NCBI GenBank assembly: GCA_950022655.1
Contig: OX465582.1
Location: forward strand, 94,254,704 to 94,318,703
Source of the DNA: Alentia gelatinosa
Taxonomy: Eukaryota; Annelida; Polychaeta; Phyllodocida; Polynoidae
Direction: 5' to 3'
Length of the DNA stretch: 64,000 nt
Both the position numbers and the translations under genes were made by a program. Positions 11,801-21,600 of the stretch are shown here, one piece after another (the first letter of the stretch is position 1; each line of letters starts with the position of its first letter). Below the pieces are notes generated by a model. The model had not been told where the DNA came from. It was given only the letters and a program-made list of their open reading frames with translations, and did no database searches.

Positions 11801-14800
11801 GATGAATGGGCGAGCTAGCAAGAGAGTGAGTGATTATCGGACAGAAGGAAAGTAAAGTGTAAAGAAGGGCTGATCAGAAAATATGTCCCTTCGAAGTTAC
11901 AAAAACATCAATTGGTGTCAGGGCCCACAGCGAGCTAACATGTGCCAGATGAAGAGAGGGAGGGATAGGGGGCGGTGTGCTGAGCGTGGAAACAGACCTG
12001 CTCACAGCGTGACTCTGTCTTACGTAGGAAACGAGCTGCTCACGGAATAGGATGAAGAGGAAGCAGGATGGGGACACACTGTATGTCGCCCGCCCCCAAC
12101 ACACACATACATAACCCGTCTCGTGGGCACACATTGTGTATCACTGCCCGTACAAACACCCTCTACCCGCCAACATAAACATCCCAATCGCACTTCTTTT
12201 CTCCCGCCTCCCGTTTCTCCATTTCCTCCGTCGTGCCAGTTGATCATGGCCTGGGACCTGCCGGCACCAAACGCGCGACGCTTTCCGGACGCTGCTCGGA
12301 CGCTGCCCGGACGCTGCTTGATCCGGATCGGCGGCGTCCGGGGAAATGCACTTTGGGCTCTCTAGAGGTCGCCACCAACATCAGGGGCCCGTTAATTAAA
12401 CTAGAATCGTACATGTAGGCCCTTTTTTCCTTATAGTCCCTGGGCCAATCTGGAAAAGAGGCTTATTTAAGGAGTTGGCTGCCCCCCCCCCCCCCCGGAA
12501 ACATTTGTCAACACTAATGGAAGGCTGATACTCAATGAACCGACTTAAATATCATTAAACGACAACCCTTGTACGAGTTACAGAAAAGCGTCTTCATGTA
12601 CGATCCTAGATAATTGAACGAGCCCCAGGAGTTACCCCTTACCAGTTCTAAAAATAGAAATCAATCTTGCCGTTTGCAATGCCACAGCCACAGTCGTTCC
12701 TATGTAAATCTGCAGGTCACTGCATCTTTACATAGGAACTGTCCTTTTATAGGTATTGAAGCGATCGTCCATCGGGAAAGAATGTAAGATCAACGAGGGC
12801 TTATTCCCCATCCTTACAGCTCATATTTATTTTCAGCTTTCGTTTCTTTGTTTTTCTTCATTTAAATATGGATGAACATGTGAATAGCATGTGTGCCGCC
12901 ACTGTCTATGTAGATATATGAGTGATGTTTTATGTGTATTTGGATTATTTAGAAGTCACGAGATTGCTACTCGTGGTGTCACTATGGTCACGATTAGACT
13001 GCCAGGGTTCCTTTTGTCGTGGCTCACAAAATGCGTTGTTTATGTCTTTATCAGTTTCATCATAAAATTACTCACCGTTGGTCCAGGCAAGCCTCGACAA
13101 ATACAGGTTCTACATCCTTGACATTTGGCCCCTGGTATGGACTGAAACAGAAAACAATGGGTTGTCAATTAAAGGTTATCCTGTGCGTATTACTCATATC
13201 AACAGATTAATTTTTTAAACATTTATTCATACTAGCTTGAGCTCAACCTTGCGGCTAGTTTCAATGCTAGTCCAGTTCAATCTACGGCTTCAGGCAATAT
13301 GCGAACATACTGAATGACTAGCGGACATATGTGATACTATGTACATGTTCTTATCTTCATTTTTGGATCTACATCTGCTAATTGGGATATAAACGTGTCA
13401 TTCGGCATTTATACGGAGAAGTTCTCATGAAAATATATTTCCATTAACCAAATATTATTCATATTCATACCTGCCATCTAGATGTAATTTCTCAAGTTGA
13501 ATAAACATTTACAATGCATTCGTAAACGCAAATCTTAAAAAATTATGTTTATTTGCAAATTCCCCCTCAAGTACACAAGTGTTTCACAACGTTTCCTAAT
13601 GATGATATAATTGAGAAACAAGAAAAAGGACAGATTACTGCACTAGCAAAACATTAAATTGTCACGATCGGTTTTCATCGTCAAACCTTTCATTTTGGAA
13701 TATAGAAGGCACGGAAATACCCTGGGCCTGGAAGAGCATTACACAAATCTACATCCAGACTGGCTTCAGTCCCTGTCTGCTTCCCCTCCAGCTACTCAAC
13801 CCCTAATCGCTAGGATCAACTCTAAACTCGTTGCTAGGATACAGGTTTGATTCTTGGGACTGGCAGCCGTTGGGATCAAATCCAAATGTTGCAAAGTAGT
13901 TTTAATTCTTAATCACGTCCATAATCCAAGACATGGGCAAGTGTGACTTACATCCTGCCAGTCTACAGAATCTGTGGATTTTCTTTTATTTATTTTGTAA
14001 GATGGTGCGGCTGGATCTAGGCCCCCGCTTATCCATAAACAAGGTTACGTAACACGAGGATTATGGTTAACGTTCACAGCTGGTCAGAGTACAAGTCTGG
14101 CGTCAAGCAGGAAGACCAAAGGGTTGGATTTACATCGACCTGGGGGCTGTTTAATAATCTAGGGTCGTACATGAAGACTTAGACTGGCCCCAGTCCCTGT
14201 ATCCTACCCCTCCACCCCTTCTGAGTGATTCATGGGCCAGTCAGAGAAGGAGACGTACTATAATGAATTGTATACATTCCGATTTTCTTTAATCATTTAA
14301 TGAATGTTCATAATCAATGACTTGAGCAAGTCTAATGGAGACCATTTTCAGTATGTCATAGAGACCGAGGGGCGATGTGGGTCAACTTTATTCAACACTG
14401 ATGGACGACCTTATGGACGGCTAAGACTGTCTTAGCGAACAGACTTAGATATCTGTAAACGACAACCCTTGTACGAGGTGCAGAAAAGGGTTTCAATGTA
14501 CGACCCTAGATTATTAAACGGGCCCCTGGTAATTACATACTCGCCCATTTTCGACACATAGCTCAGTGCGGTTGTGTTAACTTTCTGGACATGGATGGTT
14601 TTATTGGTTTCTTTTCAAAAACTGATCAAGTCGAAATAAATCGCTTTGAGTTCTGAATCGTTGATGTTTTGGATTTTGTTTAGAGTCCATCGTCCCCCAA
14701 TGGACGTTCCAGAACTGGCTATGTCATATATGTCCCTGTATGTCTTGTTTTGTTGTCGGCGACTAGATTTATCAACATGTTGATAAACTTTTGGCCACCG

Positions 14801-17800
14801 ATTTAGGAACATAGAAACCTCAATTTGTCGACAACAAAATATCATTTGAAGGAGGTGGTTCACTAATCATTGCCTAACCATTGCCTAGCTTTGCTACATG
14901 TACCAACTAGTGTAGTGTAAAACAAAAAGAGAAGGGTTTGGGTCTCATTCACACCAATAATCATTGGTTCAAACCTCCACACGCACCCAAGCCTCATTCC
15001 ATGGTCAAAAAAAAGATTGGATTTCCATGTTTTCTTAGTTTCTCTGAGGCAGTAAATTCCATATGTAAAATATTTCCTCCGTCTTTCATGTCCCCGAAGT
15101 GACATCCCTGAGTTCAGATACGTGAGCTGCCCTAGACTGGCTCCAATCCGTGCATCCTATGGCTACCCTCCTCACTGGGACACAGAAGCGACTGGGTGGT
15201 CATATACAGGAGGTTCTATTCCTACTGGACAAGTCTTTGATTCATGGGCCAGTCAGAGAAGGATACATAATATAATGAACTTTATTCTGATTGTGCTTAA
15301 TCATTAAATGAATGTTCATAATCAAAGACTTGAGCAGGTCTAGCGCTGTCCTTCAGACAAACCTACATGGTGTAAACAGCCCCAATCACAAGCTCGTTAC
15401 GCCCAGCAGGCTTCCCCCGTCTCCTGACTACCATCATGTATGAATTCTGCCGTCTGACCTGCGTGTCTCAGACACAGTTCCCCCATGTTGGGTGCACCCC
15501 TCTCATAAGATCTCACACTCTCTAAGTGGTATTCTGTACAATATTCAATATATCTAATAATAAGGAGACCAAGTAAGTGTACCTGAATTCCATCTATTCC
15601 TTGATATTTTCATTTGATATATTCACCTCGTTTTTCGAACTCAGTTACTATTTCCGACCAAACATTTCTGTCTCCATATATTAACTGCGGACTAGGGATA
15701 GATCTGTCGTGATAGGCGCACGCATCACGGTCCATTCGCCGACATGGCCATAAACTCTGGGTGCATCTCACACTCTCTAAGTGGTATTCTGTACAAGGTT
15801 CTCACTAGGCTCTATAGGAGAAGGATTCTTAACGAACTAGGGTTATGAACTTGAGAATCCACTCGAACACAGTATTCCCGCGAGGTGGCATCATTGGGAT
15901 TATAGGAATCTTTGGGTTGCATTGATGTAGCACGGGAGGCAGGCAAGTGGATTCTCAAGGCTCTAAGCCTAGTTCGTTGAGAATTCCTCTTCCATAGAGC
16001 GTAGTGAGAGTACAGAATACCACTTAGAGAGTATTAGATCTTATGAGAGGGGTGCACCTATGAGTCAGACCAAGCTCCTAAATAATGTATCTTCACACAA
16101 ACCAACGAGTAAAGAGTTTCTCTATACACGTTGCACAAACTCAACCACACTGGGACCAGTTAATAAGCCAGCTTGGAGAATTTACTAATGTCTGTCTGAT
16201 CTTTTTGGGTGCTGTGAAGACTTGCTTAAGTTTTTGATTATGAATATTCATTAAATCATTCAACAATATTCAATGAAAATTAACCTTCCTCGAGTCCAGG
16301 AATCAAACGCAAGACAACGACGAGAACCAGCTAACACCGGATCCTGTAAACACACTGAATCATGTAATACCCCAATAAGGTTTGGAACGCTTTAGGTTCC
16401 CAACGTTTTACATTTCACTTCCGCATTAGTGACACCATTTTGAAACATGGCAACCGCGGATAAATCTTACGACCTTAGATCATATCTATACAGGATGGTG
16501 TTATTGGATTATCCGTGGAATGCACGCTAGCGGATCTCCAGGTCCTGGATTAACGTCTAGACGGTGCGAGCGGATTTCACACCTCGCCAGACATCCTCAA
16601 CCGATAGATTTAATCTCACCAGGATGGCACCCTTGCGGTTGTTCCGGCATAGTTATGGAATATGCAGTAGACTGGGGACGTTCTATGTGCATTCATGAGA
16701 TAATTCATATCATATCCATTTCACTCAATTATTTATCTAAACCCATGTAATATGGAACTTGATTCTGTGAGACTTCGAATGTTAAGTTCTCAACCTGATC
16801 CTGAATGCTGTAATCACCGAGTATAGAGAAAGTTTTATCTCACCCCTGGAGTAAATGTCCATAGGCTTAACATTGGGAACTCGTTCCCCATGCCCCTATG
16901 AGTATTGCAGTCCGTTCTCCATGGTCTATATCCTGTGTGTTGTCCATTCTTTTAGTATGTACAGGGGTGAAATAAATACAGAAAGCAGCAAGTTTTGCTC
17001 AAAGAAGTCATTCTCCAACTCATTTGAATGCTATGTGATTTTCACTCGGCTGTTGCCTCGTTCATATCATGCCGCATCAAACTCGCGGAGAACGACGACT
17101 TTGACGAAAACTTGTTGGTTTCTTCTTTACTCTCTTCACTCGTTGCAGTAACGGAAGACCGCCTACCCCAAGACTAATAACATGCTAATAAAGAAGAACC
17201 CACTCCACACCCCCACTCCACTCCCCCACCCCCACCAAAAAATTAAAACGGTATAAAATCACACACAAGCTAAATCAGACCAATCAGTGGGCCTCCAGAA
17301 ACTTCATTACATATGTCGCTTCTATACATTTTAACTTCCTATACATTGTTACTGAAGGAGATCTATAATCTCACCCTACAGCGGCATAGAAAACCTACAA
17401 AAAAACAGACAAATTTCGTTTGTCACTGAATAACGAATTAATATTCATACGCCGCTCCGTACCACATGACCACTTTTTATCTTGAAAAAGTGAGTTGTAA
17501 AATTGAATATTGGCGTTGTTAATGATTTATAGGTATATTATGATAATAAGGAGACAAAGTGAGTGTACATGAACTCCATCTATTCCTTGATATTTTGATC
17601 GGATACATTCGCCTCGTTCTTCGAACTCAGATACTATTTCCGACCAAATATCTCTGAATAGATTCCGTTCAGGCACACTAACCAAGTCTCCATATATTAC
17701 TATATACCCATGCCGTATATACTGTAAATACGCACCGTTTCGGCATATGACGTAAAAATACTGTACGGACCGCTGGTCCGTACACTAAAATACGGACCAC

Positions 17801-18619
17801 CTTGCCATACACGTTTATTAAGAAATTGGTTGTTAAGCCAAATGAAATTGGTTTTTTTTAAATTTCGGGTATATAGTAAATATATAACGTCCAACCATGC
17901 TTGTACAAGTCACAGAACTCGATGATAATTTACCGTTTGTACGGAACTCGGCATAAATGCCTCGGTCCGTACGAACCGTAAATTACCATCTCGTTCTGTG
18001 AATTGTACAGCATGGTCAGGACGTTCTATTTACTCGCGGACTAGGGATAGCTCTGTCGTGATCGGCGCATGCATCACGGTCCATTCGCCGACATGGCCAT
18101 ACCCTTTTCAGAAGCGGCATGAGGAATACTCATATTTCTATAATAACTGAACATTGTATTTATGGATCATGCCGCAAGGTCGCCCACACATGGAGTGCCC
18201 CCATGTACACTAAGAGAGCTCAAAATATTGCCATTGGGAAAGAGCGGGGGCCAACGTCGATGGCCTGTGTTTCCTGTGTCTTTGACCTTGACACCCCCGC
18301 CTTTACAGACTGGGGCCCGTTGACTAAGCTACGCTTCTGGTGCTGAGAAATTCTCAACGGGCCCCAGGGTTCCTTGGCTATAGATTGCATAACCCTCGCG
18401 AATACTAGAGAACTCTTCGCAGCTCAAGTATCTAATAGTAGACTTCTAATAGTCTAAATCAGGTTGGACGTTCTAAAAGTGGGGTCGAACCCCTCTGCAG
18501 TCCAGTTTTATGAATGTATTTATAATTTTTTGTTTGAATGCTAGATTTAACATCCAGTTGAACCTTCCGGGTTACTTCCAGACATACATGTATAAAAATA
18601 CTTGTACATATACATTTAT

Positions 18620-18682
<63 letters not shown>

Positions 18683-21600
18683 AATATTGTAACTGTGACT
18701 ATCAAATTTCATGGCTGATTCCACCAACAGGATGGTTTGCCGTGGAATACCTTGGCATATCTTGTTATATCTTACAGTGTCGCGATGTGTCGTACCTCCG
18801 TTGTCGCTAAACGTAGCCGTGCGGTGTTGGGTGTATGTTTTGGTACTCCACCACCGCGACACATCGCGACAAATAGGCACGCGATTATTCAAACCTCGCC
18901 CGACTAAACAAGCCCAAATCGTGGCAAATCTCGCTAGATCATGTATGTTGGTGGAATCACCACTTTAAATGGCAGTTACATACATATCCTATTGTCTCCA
19001 ATCCTCCTCATAAATCGTTTCATTCATTACTGCTTTATTGAGTATAGTTACACAATGACAATAAAACGAATGCTCTAAGATGGGCTTTTATCTTGTCCCC
19101 ATGACAGGTCCAGGTGCTAATCCTCCTTATCAGTGCTTCCTCACGCCAGTCCTTTCATCTCTGTGGCTGGAGCTTAATCCAACAGTAACGTCCTAATGAA
19201 TGAAAGGAGCGAGCGATACGGGGGAATCCTGAAGGGAATGTATATACTAATTACAGTATGTAGCAAAATGTGAACCTCTGCTGGGAAGTTGGCTGTTATC
19301 TTGTCCTCTGGTTGTTTGAGAGGCGAATCCTTGTTATCAGCGCTTCTGCCTGCAAGTTCTTTTATCTCTGTCTCTGCGTCAAGTTGTACATCGCAACAAC
19401 ATAGTGAAAGACAGGTGGTATGCGATGCAGGGTAATTCCGCAGTGACTCTATATGTAACTAATTAGGGTGTGTAACCAAAGTAGATTTCATGAACGGGGC
19501 CCAGCTGGTACTTCATTCATCTACCGCTGTGAAGCCAAGGTAGCTTCAAACTGGCCTTATATAGAGCTGTCTTTCATCACATTTGACTCTAAAGGCCCGG
19601 CCCCACTGGAGCGATGCGATTGTCGCAAGTCAATAAAAAGGTAATAAACGCCGGGCGAGGGTCTTAAAAACGGCGCCGCCCGTCGCATCGCACACCATCG
19701 CTCCTGTGGGGCCGGGCTTGCGCGCGTATGCGATCGTGTGCGATGCGATGGATTAATCGCATCCCACATCATGAAATGTTCATGATTTGCGACGAATCCG
19801 TCGCACAGGCAGGGAGTGCATCCTATTTTGTTCGTATTTAGTCCCCTATCCTCAGGTTAACCAAGTTACATCTACCACTGGAGTCAATCTTAAATAGACA
19901 AGCCAGCCTCCATTTAGGTGTTAGCTCTCAGGAGGTGTGAAAGCTGTGAAAACAGCACGTTGTGGCCATGGCCTAGGTGCTATTCTTATACCTTGTAAAG
20001 CGTGAGTGTTTCGAAGAGATATTATTATAATTAGATGTGAATAGCTCGAAAATATTAGAAATTAAGTTCTACACCTAAGCTTATTATACATAGGTGATGC
20101 CAAAAGTGATGCGATGATTCCATCGCATCAGTGGGGCATACCCTGGACTTTTCTTGTGATTGAGTGCGATGAATCCATCGCAATAGGGGTCATAAACTCC
20201 ACCGTGTGGGCGTTTATGGGCCTATAAAACATGTGCGACGATCGCATCGCACCAGTGGGGCCGGGCCTTAAAGGGCTGGTTCCACCAACAGGATGGATTT
20301 GCCGTGGTATATCTTGGTATATCTTGTTAAGGCCCGGCCCCACTGGTGCGACGGATTCATCGCAAGTCCATAAAAAGTAATAAACGGCGGGCGAGGGTCA
20401 TATAAACGGCGCCGCCCGTCTCATCGCACACAATCGCACCAGTGGGGCCGGGCCTTTATGGACGGCTATTAAAGGCTGTATTAGCGAACAGACTAAAACA
20501 TCATTAAATGATAACCAGCTTGTACGAGGTACAGAAAAGGGTCTTCTTGTACGAACTTTATTCATTAAACAGACCCCTAGAACACAGTCAGAATATCATA
20601 TACCAAGGATACCTAGTGCCAGAGGAATATTATCGTTACTTCTCTGAAAGCCTTGCTCTACCAGGCATTAATTTTGTACGATCAGAAAACGTCCGAGATC
20701 CGCTTCCCCCTCAACACTGATACCCTCTCATAATTCCTTACCCTTTGATAACTCCCCCACCCACCCCCACCCCACCTCTCCCGGCCGAGGGCAGGCCCCA
20801 GGGTGTGAACTACGTCCCCTGCACGAGCCGACGTGTTGCTATGGCAACAACCCCTGAGACGGGGGTACTTCAAAGGATACAGTAGGCAGAAAACGCTGAG
20901 TCAGCGAAAGGACAACGGGTAGCGGGTGAGGGTGGCAGGGCTAAGTCGCTGTCGGGTGTTGTGGCTGTGCGGGTTTGTTTTGACTGAATGTGGGTGCTGC
21001 AGCACAGAGCGAGCGTTAATCCGCTGTGAAAGCCTCACGCCATGTCTTTAGTATCACAGATTATCCGTCGGAAGACGAGACGGAGGTTTATATATCTGAG
21101 CTTTCGCCTGCTGAGGCGACGCTGAAATGATGTCACATATTTTGAGTCCTTTTTCTTTCATTTCCTTGAGAAATAGAACTGAATTGAACTGAAGTGATAT
21201 CTAGATGTAGATGTTTACACACTAACAAAGCCCCGTCTCCATCAGAGAGATAGGATTCGTCCCAAGTCCATAAAATCATCTATATACTCGTTGATAAAAT
21301 GAAATATGTATGAAATATGTAAAATAATATATTTCAAACATGTTTGAAATTAACTCGCAAGAGACTGGTGCCCTTTTAGTGAGAATCCAGTCGCCGACTT
21401 AAGCCCGAACAACGGGGGCGGAGCAAAACTCGCCTACGATTTTGTCATTTTGCATTCCAACTTGGCGTCTTGACAAGTTCCTAGAAATCTTAGCTGATAG
21501 TCGGCGACTGGTGCCCTTTGAATGCCCCAAAATCGCTTAGTGGGAACTGGGCTTAATCGCACCGCACACAATCGCATGTGATGAATCTGTCGCAATGGAC

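Larger units (their letters stand above)
7915..13075 (-). other. COL4A1-like intron 2
   Basis: A 5.2-kb intron. Left to right it holds two REP-I copies (8012-8493), a (TA)n-bearing tandem duplication (8719-9026), a small inverted element (9600-9702), REP-C (9728-9848), REP-A (10254-10435), REP-E (11008-11214), a composite TGAG minisatellite (11228-11918), three 11-bp repeats of CGGACGCTGCT (12285-12317) and a diverged REP-E (12384-12629) interrupted by a 15-base C tract. 9030-9600 has a weak REP-O fragment near 9070-9195 and otherwise nothing. 10440-11000 and 12630-13075 show nothing except the 13-bp hairpin at 12696-12739. Confidence 0.75.

Noticed and set aside
12696..12739. microRNA-like hairpin GTTCCTATGTAAA/TTTACATAGGAAC
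   Set aside because: The stem is only 13 bp with an 18-base loop, too short for a microRNA precursor; no second copy was seen.
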